DNA of 42,310 nt. Source: Thiorhodococcus minor (GTDB taxonomy: Bacteria; Pseudomonadota; Gammaproteobacteria; Chromatiales; Chromatiaceae). Where the stretch lies: positions 1 to 42,310 of the forward strand of contig NZ_JAAIJQ010000048.1 in the NCBI RefSeq assembly GCF_010820565.1, read 5' to 3'. Under the pieces are notes generated by a model, which worked only from the letters and a program-made list of their open reading frames with translations, was not told the DNA's origin and did no database searches. Of this stretch, positions 8,367-18,209 are shown piece by piece. The translations under genes were made by a program, and so were the position numbers. Numbering within the stretch: the first letter of the stretch is position 1; each line of letters begins with the position of its first letter.

Positions 8367-9731
8367 ATGAGCGAAGACCAGCTACAGCCGCTTCAGGCGG
8401 CCTTGGAAGACCACAGCGCGGAAGGCATCGCCATCCTGACCGCGGAGCCGTCGCGCCTCATTCAGGCGACCCTCTTGGTGATCGCCGGCTTGCTGGTAGC
8501 GGCGCTGGCCTGGGCCTTCATCGGCCGGGCGGACGTCATGGTCACGGTCTCGGGCGCCCTGGAGCCGGAAGGGGAGGTGCGGCGCGTCTATGCCCCGGTG
8601 GAGGGCGAGCTCGTCGATCTCTATGTTGCCGAGGGGACGCCAGTGACCGCCGGCGACGTCATGGCGCGGCTCAACGCGCGCCGCGCGGTCGAGGTCGCCG
8701 CCAACGCGCTGGACGCGGAGATCGCGCTCTCCGAGGCGGAGTTTCGCGTCGAGCAGTTTCCTCAGACCAAGGTGCTCAAGCTCGAGGAGGCGGCCTCCCT
8801 GCAGCGGCAGATCGAGATCGAGCGCGCCGCCCATGAGCGCCGCCTCGCCGAGGGCATGAGCCGGCTGACCGAGGCCAACAAGGCCCGCCTGGAGGAGGCC
8901 AGGACCAGTCTCGAGCAGGCCAACCGCGCGCGCGACCTGGCGCTGTCCGACTACCAGAAATATCAACGGCTCTTCAATAGTGCCGGGGGCGGCGGGGTCG
9001 CCCGTAAGGAGGTCGAGGACCGCCGCGCGGCCTATGACGCCGCCGAGGCCGAGGCCCGCGTCGCCGAGGCGAAGCTGAGCGAGCTGGAGCTGGAGCTGTC
9101 CCGGGCCTATGCCTCGGCCAGGACCGAGCTCGAGACCAGCGACCAGAAGCTCAACGCCCTCAAGCTGGAGCGCGCCAGACTGCTCAAGGACCTGGAGCAG
9201 GAAGAGAAGCGCATCGACGCCGAGCTGCAGAGCGCCCGACTGCGCGCCCAGGCGACGCGGCGGGTGAGCTTCGAGAATATCGACGACGAGAACTTTCTGC
9301 GGGTGCTCGCCCCGGTCTCCGGCATCGTGACCGATCTTGCCGTCACGCAGCCCGGCCAGCAGGTCAACGCCAACGCCCCGCTGGGCAGTATCGCGCCTAG
9401 TGATGCGCGGCCGCTGCTGGTCGTCGAGGTCCCGGAGCGCGACCGCGGCTTCCTACGTGAAGGCCAGACCGCCAAGCTGAAGTTCAACGCCTTTCCCTAT
9501 CAGAGATACGGCCAGATCACGGGTATCGTCGAGTATCTCGCGCCGGCGGCGCAGCTATCACCTCAGACTAAAGAGCCGGTCTATGAGGCGCGCATCAGTC
9601 TGGAGCGCGATCGGTTCGAGGTGGACGACCAGGTCTATCCCTTGCGCTACGGCATGATCGCAACGGCGGAGATCGTGGTGCGCGAGCGGCGGCTGATCGA
9701 CCTCGCGCTCGACCCGCTGCGCAACATCTAG
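8367..9731 (+). CDS. HlyD-family periplasmic adaptor subunit
   Basis: 454 residues. A short cytoplasmic tail is followed by one membrane segment (about 32-52), a first half-lipoyl/beta-barrel region (APVEGELVDLYVAEGTPVTAGDVMARL, about 70-100), long coiled-coil hairpin arms (about 105-310), the second lipoyl half (VLAPVSGIVTDLAVTQPGQQV) and a C-terminal beta-barrel domain. This is the domain order of membrane-fusion proteins of type I secretion systems, which link an ABC exporter in the inner membrane to a TolC-type channel. Its neighbours supply both partners. The ATG has GGAG only 2 bases upstream, which is unusually close, but no better in-frame start exists. There is no sign of the peptidase or ATPase being fused here. 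Confidence 0.9.
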   Translation: MSEDQLQPLQAALEDHSAEGIAILTAEPSRLIQATLLVIAGLLVAALAWAFIGRADVMVTVSGALEPEGEVRRVYAPVEGELVDLYVAEGTPVTAGDVMARLNARRAVEVAANALDAEIALSEAEFRVEQFPQTKVLKLEEAASLQRQIEIERAAHERRLAEGMSRLTEANKARLEEARTSLEQANRARDLALSDYQKYQRLFNSAGGGGVARKEVEDRRAAYDAAEAEARVAEAKLSELELELSRAYASARTELETSDQKLNALKLERARLLKDLEQEEKRIDAELQSARLRAQATRRVSFENIDDENFLRVLAPVSGIVTDLAVTQPGQQVNANAPLGSIAPSDARPLLVVEVPERDRGFLREGQTAKLKFNAFPYQRYGQITGIVEYLAPAAQLSPQTKEPVYEARISLERDRFEVDDQVYPLRYGMIATAEIVVRERRLIDLALDPLRNI

Positions 9732-9798
9732 CGCTCCCTTCCGACCGATGTTGCAGGAAGGGGCGCCGCCGGGGCTCTTGACCTCCAGGTCCACAGGT

Positions 9799-9816
9799 GT
9801 CGGCCTGGAGGCCGAC
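9799..9816. repeat. Interspersed GTCGGCCTGGAGGCCGAC palindrome
   Basis: An 18-base palindrome with a two-base centre, the clearest member of the short intergenic hairpin family (others at 5711, 8239, 25609). Confidence 0.65.
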
Positions 9817-9932
9817 ACGCCCAGCACTGATCTCGTCCGCATCGTCAATGATGGGATCGCCGACCTGTAAGGTGGACGAGCGAGAGAGACTGTGAGAGTA
9901 ATCCAAGCGCACCGCGAAGATCGCAGATTGGT

Positions 9933-10016
9933 GTAGGTTGGGCCGACGCAGGAGGCCCAACAATCAAAGCGTTAGGCTAGCCGCCATGTTGGGCTTCGTA
10001 CCTCAGCCCAACCTAC
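9933..10016. repeat. Imperfect inverted-repeat (REP/MITE-like) element
   Basis: The outer arms GTAGGTTGGGC (9933-9943) and GCCCAACCTAC (10006-10016) are perfectly complementary. Inner arms GGCCCAACA (9954-9962) and TGTTGGGC (9987-9994) can also pair within the element. This cruciform-like layout is typical of the small dispersed palindromic elements common in gammaproteobacteria. It encodes nothing. Confidence 0.75.
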
Positions 10017-10227
10017 GCAGAATGTCTTCACAGTCTCGAGAGCGAAGTCCACCCAAGCCCGCGCCATTGGCGTAACGGCTTTTCCGACAGACCGGCAGCG
10101 CGGCGCAAGATCGGTCACTGGAGAATGGCTCCAAGGGCGGGCTTCGAGCCCCTAGCTGGCAGCTCTCCTCGGAGCGAACGCACATGTCAACTCAACGCCT
10201 GAAGTCGAGGCCGAATGGGGGAAACGG

Positions 10228-10977
10228 ATGAACGTCATCAGAATCAACGACGAAGTGATCGACAGCGATGCCTTCGTGAAGCTGCTGAAGCTCACGGGGC
10301 GCTTCAACGCACTGCTGGAAGACATCGTCAAGGAGAAGGTCGCCAGCCATGCAGCCTTGCGGCAGAACCTGCCCCTGACCGAGGAGGAGGTGCAGGAGCG
10401 TGCCGACGATCTGCGCCGCGTCCGCGGCCTGCACCGGGCGGCGGACATGAACCGCTACTTGGATACCATGGGCGTCTCGCTCGAGGAGTTCGAGCAGTAC
10501 ATCGTCGAGATGCTCAGGTACGAGAAGATGATGGCCGAGATCTCCAACGACACAGCCATCGAAGAGTATTTCCGACTGAACTCGCCGAAGTTCGACGCCA
10601 TTTCCGTCAGCCACATCATGGTGGACTCGGAGGGCAAGGCAAGGGAGATCATCTCCATCCTGGAAGAGGAGCCGGAGGCCTTCGAGGAGCTGGTCGAGGA
10701 ATATTCGCTCGCGGACACCCGCAATGAGGCTGGACGCATCGGACGCGTCTTGAGGGGCGCCCTGCCGCCCGAGGTCGAGGGCAAGATCTTCAATGCCGCC
10801 GAGGGCGCCATCCTCGGCCCCTTCGCAACCGTCGGCGATACCTTCTTCGAGGTCTTCCGCATCGATCAGAAGGAGAGCGCCCAGCTCAGCGAGAGCACCA
10901 AGGAAGAGGTCAAGCGCAGGCTCCGCGAGGAGTGGTTCGCCACCAAGGCGCGCGAGCACCGTGTCGAGGTCTTGTGA
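10228..10977 (+). CDS. Parvulin-type (PpiC/SurA-like) peptidyl-prolyl isomerase without signal peptide
   Basis: 249 residues. An N-terminal helical SurA/trigger-type region (about 1-115) is followed by a parvulin domain (about 122-222) containing ISVSHIMV, FEELVEEYSLADTRNEAGRIG, and the FNAAEGAILGPFATVGDTFFEVFRI ending seen in PpiC proteins. The N terminus (MNVIRINDEVIDSD) is not a signal peptide, so the protein should stay in the cytoplasm, unlike SurA, PpiD or PrsA. A GGGGGA ribosome-binding site precedes the ATG. It is followed by the C39 ABC exporter gene, suggesting it keeps the peptide substrate export-competent before cleavage. Parvulin genes next to peptide exporters are known elsewhere; the chaperone role here is inferred. 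Confidence 0.85.
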   Translation: MNVIRINDEVIDSDAFVKLLKLTGRFNALLEDIVKEKVASHAALRQNLPLTEEEVQERADDLRRVRGLHRAADMNRYLDTMGVSLEEFEQYIVEMLRYEKMMAEISNDTAIEEYFRLNSPKFDAISVSHIMVDSEGKAREIISILEEEPEAFEELVEEYSLADTRNEAGRIGRVLRGALPPEVEGKIFNAAEGAILGPFATVGDTFFEVFRIDQKESAQLSESTKEEVKRRLREEWFATKAREHRVEVL

Positions 10978-11120
10978 GCGGCGCGGATCGGCCTGCCCCG
11001 CCCGCGGGGATCCCTGGCCGGCAGACATTCGGCGGCCGTCGATCACCCGCCGGGTGCCGCGCCAAGCCCCACAAAGCCGCGTCGACACAGCGCTGGCGGC
11101 TGATCGCTCATCTTAGGATT

Positions 11121-11126
11121 AAGGAG
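11121..11126 (+). promoter_or_regulatory. Shine-Dalgarno site that fixes a TTG start
   Basis: AAGGAG lies 8 bases before the TTG at 11135. The nearest ATG (11142) is out of frame, so the exporter gene starts with TTG. Confidence 0.8.
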
Positions 11127-11134
11127 CCAGTCGG

Positions 11135-14100
11135 TTGAACGATGCTTTCGATCCAGAGGTCGCTGAGTTTCTCGCCAAGGTCGACCTCCTCTCGGCGTTC
11201 TCTGAGTCAGAGCTGCGTCATCTCGCCGCGCGCGCCGAGGTGCGACGCTTCGAGATGGGCGAGACCATCGCGGAGCTGGGCGCGCCCTGTGATTATCTCC
11301 TGATCGTGCGCAAGGGGTCGGTACGGCTCTTCACCGAAGACGGCGGCAAGGAGGTCAGCGTCGGGCTGCGCAAGGCCGGCGATGTCATCGGTGAGATCGC
11401 CGCGCTGCGCGACTACCGCCATACCACGGCGCTGCGCGCCTCGCGCAAGACGGAGCTGCTAGCCATCCCGCGCCAGGCCTTCTCCCCGCTGATCGCGGCC
11501 AATCCCGAGGCGCGCGAGCGGCTGACCAGCGTCGTCGCCCTGCGCTCGGCGGGGGACTTCCTCGTCGGGGTCTTCGATCTGAAGGGCAAGATCGAGCAGG
11601 AGGCGGTGGATCAGCTGGCGCAGCAGATCGGCCTCAAGCGCTTCGCGGCCGGCCAGCAGATCCTCGCGCAAGGCAACCGCGAGGACCGCCGACTCTACGT
11701 GGTGCGTCAGGGCGAGGTCGAAATCGTCCGCGAGGAGGACGGCGAGCAGTACCGCATCCTCAAGCTCGAATCCGGCGAGGTCTTCGGCGAGAAGGCCTGC
11801 CTGATGCGCCAGGAGCAGCCGGCGCGCGCCCAGGCGGCGACGGATGCCGTGGTCCTGGTCGTCCCCGAGCAGGCCGTGCGCGTGCTGCTGGAGCACAACC
11901 CCAAGCTGCGCGACGTCCTGCTCGAGCGCATCGGCTTCTTCGACCGCGAGCTCGAGCGCCAAAAGAAGCTCGAGGAGCGTCGCAGCCGTCCCCTGCTGAT
12001 GGACCTGAAGTCTCGGCCGAAGATGGGCGAGCGGATCATCAAGCGCTTCCCCCTGGTCAAGCAGGCCGAGGAGATGGACTGCGGCGCCGCCTGCCTGGCG
12101 ATGATCTGCAAGCACCACGGCATCGGGATGACGCTCGGCAAGCTGCGCGAGATGGCCAACGTCACCACCCAGGGCGCAACCCTGGACAGCCTGGCGCGGG
12201 TCGGGGAGTCGCTGGGCTTCAATACGCGCGGCGTCAAATGCACCTTCGACGCCCTGCAGGGCTTCGACCTGCCCTTCATCGCGCACTGGGAGGGCTATCA
12301 CTACATCATCGTCTACGGCGTCTCGAAGAGCCATGTCTGGGTCGCCGACCCGGGCCCGGGCTTCCGCAAGCTGACGGTCGAGGACTTCGAGAAGGGCTGG
12401 ACCGGCACCTGCCTGCTGTTCAATCCAACGGCCGAGCTGGCCAACGTCGCCGAGGCCCAGTCGCCCTGGGCCCGCTTCATCGGCTATCTCAAGCCTTATA
12501 AGAAGATCCTTGGCTACCTCTTCCTGGCCACCTTCGTGATTCAGATCCTCGGGCTGGTGCCGCCCGTGGTCATCCAGAACATCCTCGACCGTGTGGTGGT
12601 GCACCAGGACATCAGCCTGCTGCACCTGCTGATCATGGGGCTGATCATCACCCAGGTGTTCACCCAGCTGACCGTCGTCATGCGCGCCTTCCTGTCGAAT
12701 TACCTAGTGCGCAATCTCGACTTCGTCATGATGTCGCAGTTCCTGCAGCACACGCTGTCGCTGCCGATGAAGTTCTTCGCGACGCGCCGCACCGGCGACA
12801 TCATCGCGCGCTTCCAAGAGAACCAGAAGATTCGCGCCTTCCTGACCGAATCGACCGTGAGCACGGTGCTCAACCTGCTCATGGTGTTCATCTATTTCTC
12901 GATTCTCTTCATCTACAACGCCAAGATGACGCTGCTGCTCATCGGCTTCATCATCCCCTTGATCATCCTGACCGTCTCTGTGACACCGCGCCTCAAGCGC
13001 TATGCGCGCGAGGCCTTCACATCGAGCACGGATGCCGAGTCGATCCTCATGGAGACCCTGGGCGGCTCGGAGACGGTCAAGGGCATGGGGCTGGAGCGCC
13101 CGCTGCGGATGAAGTGGGAGGGCCGCTACGCCAAGGCGCTCGAGGTTCAGTATCGGGCAAAGCGCTTCAACATCTTCGTGGGTGCCGCCAGCCAGCTGCT
13201 GAACGGCGCCACCACCATCGGCATCCTCTGGTTCGGCGCCAGCCTGGTCCTGTCCGGTGAGCTCACCATCGGCCAGCTGATCGCATTCAACGCCTTGACG
13301 GGCAGCGTCATGGCGCCACTGCTCGGCCTGGTCGGTCTTTGGAACCAGGTGCACGAGGCCGGGGTTGCCATGGAGCGGCTCGGCGACATCCTGGACATGG
13401 AGCCCGAGCAGCGTGCCGCGGATGCCGCGTCACGGGTGGTGCTCCCGGACCTGCAAGGCCATGTCGCCTTCGAGAACGTCTACTTTCGCTATGGTGAGAC
13501 GGACACGCCCTATGTGCTCAAGAACATCAGCTTCGAGCTCAAGCCGGGGCAGATGGTCGCCGTGGTCGGCCTCAGCGGATCGGGCAAGACAACGCTCGCC
13601 AAGATGCTGGTGGGCTTCTACCCGCCGAGCGAAGGCCGCATCCTGGTCGACGGCTACGACCTGCTCGCCCTCGACATGAGCTATTTCCGGGCACAGATCG
13701 GCTACGTCATGCAGTCCAATCTCCTATTCTCCGGGACCATCAGCGAGAACATCGCCGCTGGCGACGACAACCCGGACCGCCGCCAGGTGATCGAAGTCGC
13801 CAAGATGGCCGATGCCCACGGCTTCATCAGCAATCTGCCGCTGGGGTACGAGCAGGTCGTCGGCGAGCGCGGCATGGGCCTCTCCGGGGGGCAGATTCAG
13901 CGTCTCTGCATCGCGCGCGCCCTCTACCGTCAGCCGCGCATGCTGATCTTCGACGAGGCGACCTCGGCACTGGATACCCAATCGGAGAGCAACATCCTCG
14001 ACCAGATGCAGACCATCCTGGAGGGACGCACCGCGCTGGTGATCGCACACCGGCTGAGCACCATCATGCAGGCCGATCACATCCTGGTCCTCTACGACGG

Positions 14101-14190
14101 CTCCATCGTCGAGTCCGGCACCCACGACGCGCTGGTCGACAAGCAAGGCATGTATTATCAGCTGATCCAGAAACAGATCGCCCAAGCCTC

Positions 14191-14194
<4 letters not shown>
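11135..14194 (+). CDS. C39-peptidase ABC exporter with two N-terminal cyclic-nucleotide-binding domains
   Basis: 1019 residues, far longer than a plain peptidase-containing exporter (about 700). Order: cNMP-binding (CRP-like) domain 1 (about 10-130, GEIAALRDYRHTTA cassette), cNMP-binding domain 2 (about 140-275, FGEKACL..ARAQAAT), C39 cysteine peptidase (about 305-435), six-helix membrane domain (about 450-740), ATPase (about 775-1005). The peptidase looks active: Cys316 in MDCGAAC, His389 in GYHYIIVYG, Asp405 in ADPG. The ATPase has Walker A at 812-820 (GLSGSGKTT), LSGGQIQR, LIFDEATSALD and an H-loop His. It should cut double-glycine leaders and export the remainder. The layout resembles HetC-type exporters. 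TTG start; the end overlaps the next gene by ATGA. The facing peptide genes are its likely substrates. Confidence 0.93.
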
Positions 14195-15453
<1,259 letters not shown>

Positions 15454-15463
15454 GCTGACTGGG

Positions 15464-15511
15464 AAGCGCAGCCGTCATGGCTGCTTCAGGGAATCGAGCC
15501 CGGAAGCCGGG
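15464..15511. terminator. Possible bidirectional terminator between convergent genes
   Basis: Two hairpins lie between the stop codons of the activator and of peptide gene 1: GCAGCC-gtcat-GGCTGC (15468-15484, extended by GAA/TTC) and CCCGG-aag-CCGGG (15499-15511). There is no T run, so intrinsic termination is uncertain. Confidence 0.35.
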
Positions 15512-15519
15512 AGCCGCCC

Positions 15520-15819
15520 TCAGGTCGCCAGCCCAGTCTGCGACTGCCCTACGGTGTTGGTGATCGACGAATCGATCGCGCTGCCGATGTCGATCTTGGT
15601 GTACTCGACCTGATTCACCGTATGGAACACCGGATCGATCAGGTTGTAGTTATAGACGTTGACCTCCCCCACAAGAAGGTTGAACGGGGAGGAGGAGCTG
15701 GTCTGCTCGGTGTAGGGCGTAATCCAACCGAAGCTCATCCGCCCGCCGAGCACCTTCGCCCGCGCCTCTTGGTCCAAGTCTCTGCTCCAGGCCAAGTCTT
15801 CGATGCTCAGGGTCGTCAT
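15520..15819 (-). CDS. Double-glycine leader peptide 1 (predicted exporter substrate)
   Basis: 99 residues. The first 26 form a double-glycine leader: MTTLSIEDL at the start, then a Leu-Asp pair at 15-16, Ala19 and VLGG at 23-26, aligning without gaps with the leader of the second peptide gene. Cleavage after Gly26 would release a 73-residue product starting RMSFGW. The product has no Cys, is rich in Ser, Thr, Val, Asn and Tyr (VNVYNYNLIDP, SSSSP) and looks beta-prone rather than like a small helical bacteriocin. GGAG sits 8 bases before the ATG. It faces the sigma-54 activator and C39 exporter genes. No modification enzyme lies next to it. Function is unknown: toxin, adhesive or signalling peptide are all possible. 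Confidence 0.85.
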   Translation of the reverse strand: MTTLSIEDLAWSRDLDQEARAKVLGGRMSFGWITPYTEQTSSSSPFNLLVGEVNVYNYNLIDPVFHTVNQVEYTKIDIGSAIDSSITNTVGQSQTGLAT

Positions 15820-16087
15820 GGGTCAATCTCCAGTTATCGGTGGGCTACTTGGTTTCAAATGGCTCTAGGACACATCCACTGCAGACTCTTAAGCATCTCC
15901 CATACCAACAACGCACAGCGCTTACGACGGGCCATTGGCCGAAAAACGTTTCCCAAGAAACGACAAACCCCGAAAAAGCGTTGGCCAGAAGGAGGCCATC
16001 CTTCCGATCCGGCAATCCCTTGGAGAATCAGCCCAACAGCGCAGGGCCTTGGCAAGACCCTGCGCGATACATCCAGAATCAAAGGCT
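15820..16087. other. Intergenic region between the two leader-peptide genes
   Basis: About 270 bases, more AT-rich than the flanking genes. It carries the sigma-54-like site at 15892-15907. Direct repetition of AAGCGTTGG-like words and short A runs are present, but I see no further gene and no other Gly-Gly leader in either strand. Confidence 0.5.
15892..15907 (-). promoter_or_regulatory. Candidate sigma-54 promoter for leader-peptide gene 1
   Basis: On the minus strand the sequence reads TGGTATGGGAGATGCT: GG-N10-GC spacing, with 9 of 12 defined consensus positions matched. Transcription would start near 15881, about 60 bases before the peptide ATG, a natural distance. The convergent neighbour encodes a sigma-54 activator. 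Confidence 0.45.
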
Positions 16088-16312
16088 CTAGAGTGGATTC
16101 TGCCCGCCAAAGCCATTCTGATTCTGACCGAACATCCCGGCGCCTAGCCCCAGCATGCTGGACGGCTGATCGACACCCAAGGATTGAGGGGGCGTCAGCA
16201 CGAGCGAGCCACTCAGCGCGCCTTGCTGATTCATCCCACCCAGCACGCTGCGCATCGCAGCGCGGTCAAGCTCCTCGTTCATACTGAGATCCTTGATCGT
16301 CAACATCGTCAT
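16088..16312 (-). CDS. Double-glycine leader peptide 2 (predicted exporter substrate)
   Basis: 74 residues. The 26-residue leader (MTMLTIKDLS..., Glu-Leu-Asp at 14-16, Ala19, VLGG at 23-26) is identical to that of peptide 1 at 13 positions without gaps. Cleavage after Gly26 would give a 48-residue product rich in Gly, Gln, Asn, Leu and Pro, with no Cys and with GQNQNGFGGQN-type low complexity near the end. This product shares no evident similarity with that of peptide 1. A strong GGAGG lies just before the first ATG; its spacing (7 bases) suits the second ATG at 16306 better, giving 72 residues. The leader is the recognition and cutting site for C39 exporters, and one lies 2 kb away. Confidence 0.82.
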   Translation of the reverse strand: MTMLTIKDLSMNEELDRAAMRSVLGGMNQQGALSGSLVLTPPQSLGVDQPSSMLGLGAGMFGQNQNGFGGQNPL

Positions 16313-16944
16313 CCCTCCTCAAAATGAAGTCATCAATCACGGGGCCACCTGGAGGCTGACCCATCGGGTCTAGCTGGACGTCGCGCCTTGCCGCGTCGCC
16401 ACAAGGCGGCCGAGCCCGGCTCGCAATCCGGACATCTCCCCGAGGACCGCTCCCCGACGTCACGCCCCCGCAAAGACGCTTGCAGGCTCAGCGGCCTCGT
16501 CGTGCCATCCACTTCGATCCTCGCGGCCACTTCGATCCCCGCAGCCAAGTGATCCCTGGCACAGCAGTGGATTTATCAAGCAAATTCCGCACCCTACAGC
16601 CAACCCTGCCCGGCGCCAGGAACAAGGCTCAAAGTATCAAAGACATCCGACAATCCCCGCCTGCCGTAAAAAAAGCGAATGTTGGCAGCGCGAGAACAAA
16701 GCGAGGATTATGTTAGTCATCAAGCGGCATATTTAGCGCGCCGAAGGACGACGCCACACCACGACGCCTCGCCATTCAGGGCGAACAAGCGCCCGCCGCA
16801 GGCGCCGCAAGAAGAAGCGTATCGACCGGCACTCTTCGTGCTTTGCTCGCGAAAACAGAAGCCAAAGGAAGACTGGCGTCCATCCTGCTATGCCGCGCCG
16901 ATGACACCCTGAGCGCAGCCCGACTGAGCAGAGGAGAGCGCCGA
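16313..16944. other. Intergenic region upstream of leader-peptide gene 2
   Basis: About 630 bases between the second peptide gene and the cyclase-like/FHA gene, all leftward. No protein-like frame was found. The part 16560-16720 is noticeably more AT-rich and contains the sigma-54-like site at 16579-16594. The roughly 250 bases between that site and the peptide start could be a long 5' untranslated region or hold activator or IHF sites. Confidence 0.5.
16579..16594 (-). promoter_or_regulatory. Candidate sigma-54 promoter for leader-peptide gene 2
   Basis: On the minus strand the sequence reads GGGTGCGGAATTTGCT: GG-N10-GC spacing with a perfect TTGCT -12 element, 9 of 12 consensus positions. 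The predicted start, near 16569, lies about 260 bases from the peptide gene, farther than for peptide 1. Confidence 0.4.
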
Positions 16945-17847
16945 CTAGCGGGCGCCTGTCTCGGAAGAGAAATAGAGCACCTTCCCCATAGACTCGGAAG
17001 CATGCTTACCCAGGCTGATCCACCCCTGCCCACGCAGGATGACCTCGTCGTCGTGGATGAAGACCACGCTGTCATCGAGATTGACAAAGGTGCCATTGGT
17101 GCTCACATCCGCGAGGACGAAGGTAGAGCCGTGGGGGCGAATGCGGGCGTGATCCCGCGAGGCGAACTCCGAATCGATGGTGATATCCATGTCGGCACCC
17201 CGCCCCAGCGACAGCTCGGCCGAATCAGCCCTCATGACCCAATGCCGATTGCGCCAGCGCAGACGCAGCTTGCTGACACGCGTGACCTGCCGATCCGGCG
17301 TGAGGACCTTCACCACCCGTGTCTCCACCGCGTCTTGCCAATTCACCTGGAAGACCAAGGCATCGAGCAGATCCGACGCTTCGTCCCAGTCGAAGGTGTC
17401 GACCGGGGTGAGCCGCCCCCCGAGCGCATCCGCAATCAGCGAATCAGGGAGCAAGACGAGCGTCTGCCCTGGACTTGCAAGGCTGGCGAGTCGCCTCGCA
17501 CCAGCGACCTCCTCGCTCGCATCCCTCGCGCTGCGCGGGGGCTCGTCCTTGGCCAGGATCCCCATACGGAGTGCGATGTGCCGGCCAACGCACTCCTTGG
17601 CGCATTGCTGATTGATCTCGGAGACGGCGTCGATCGCACACCGCACCGACTCCAAGGAGAAGATGAGATCGCTGCTACTTTCCGCGACCAGTGCAGCGCC
17701 AAAGCGAGCCAGCGCGGCCGAGGCCTTAGCGGTCAACGCCTCGTCGAACGGCAGATCCAGGCCGGCATCCGGGTCGCGGCCGATGTCGGTCCAGCTCCAG
17801 TGGACACCTAGAAAGACGGCGTGCTGACGGTCTAGTGGCCCATTCAC
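16945..17847 (-). CDS. Degenerate nucleotide-cyclase-like domain fused to FHA domain
   Basis: 300 residues. Residues about 8-185 have the flow of a class III nucleotide-cyclase homology domain (FLGVHWSW opening, a helix of Ala/Ser, SLESVRCAIDAVSEINQQC, HIALRMGILAKDE, GARRLASLASPGQTLV, LGGRLTPVDTF). The metal-binding aspartates expected in the first strand are replaced (VHWSW), so it is probably not an active cyclase. An FHA domain follows (about 205-290) with LGRGADMDI, SRDHARI and VSTNGTFVN. It is cytoplasmic. GTG start with GAGG 9 bases upstream. It may sense a nucleotide or a partner and bind phospho-threonine. The exporter nearby has two cNMP-binding domains, so a nucleotide link is tempting but unproven. 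Confidence 0.75.
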   Translation of the reverse strand: MNGPLDRQHAVFLGVHWSWTDIGRDPDAGLDLPFDEALTAKASAALARFGAALVAESSSDLIFSLESVRCAIDAVSEINQQCAKECVGRHIALRMGILAKDEPPRSARDASEEVAGARRLASLASPGQTLVLLPDSLIADALGGRLTPVDTFDWDEASDLLDALVFQVNWQDAVETRVVKVLTPDRQVTRVSKLRLRWRNRHWVMRADSAELSLGRGADMDITIDSEFASRDHARIRPHGSTFVLADVSTNGTFVNLDDSVVFIHDDEVILRGQGWISLGKHASESMGKVLYFSSETGAR

Positions 17848-18209
17848 GCGCCCTCACCTCGATTGGCTGATCAGGTCGATCATCGCCGGCAACCGCGGAC
17901 ACTGCGCCGACCCTGACGGAAACTGCCTCGCCTCAAGGGTTGGACATGCAACCTCAGCCCCAAAAATCAATCGTCAGTATTCGGCGGAGGGCGTCCGCTG
18001 GATCGCCTTGGATCCTGAATCTCGGAGGACGACCGATTTGTCAGGCTTGCCCGGGGCTCATCGCGGTTCTTCTGCCATCGGGCCAAGGGAGCCGTTTGGC
18101 GCTAAGATCTCGGCTACGCCTCGCTCCGTCACCTGGTCAACGAGCACTGTCCGCTCGGCGCATCGGGCAAGGCCATCGAAGCTCCCGGGAAACCGCTGAG
18201 GATCCCAAG
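17848..18209. other. Intergenic region between FHA fusion and SUMF1-like gene
   Basis: About 360 bases holding the divergent upstream regions of both genes. A rightward frame is open through here in phase with the next gene, but it lacks a ribosome-binding site and would place the signal peptide 90 residues inside the protein, so I treat it as non-coding. Confidence 0.55.

Larger units (their letters stand above)
9732..10227. other. Intergenic region with a palindromic repeat element
   Basis: About 500 bases between the adaptor and prolyl-isomerase genes without a convincing gene. It holds the interspersed palindrome at 9799-9816 and a larger inverted repeat at 9933-10016. The gap and repeats suggest that the isomerase-exporter-activator genes form a separate transcription unit from the upstream genes. 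I found no good sigma-54 site here. Confidence 0.55.

Noticed and set aside
6815-8368. Leftward 517-codon frame opposite the double-FHA gene
   Set aside because: Antisense of a helical Ala/Arg-rich segment; no independent support.
17940-18209. Ninety-residue N-terminal extension of the SUMF1-like protein
   Set aside because: It would bury the signal peptide; a good ribosome-binding site supports the ATG at 18210.
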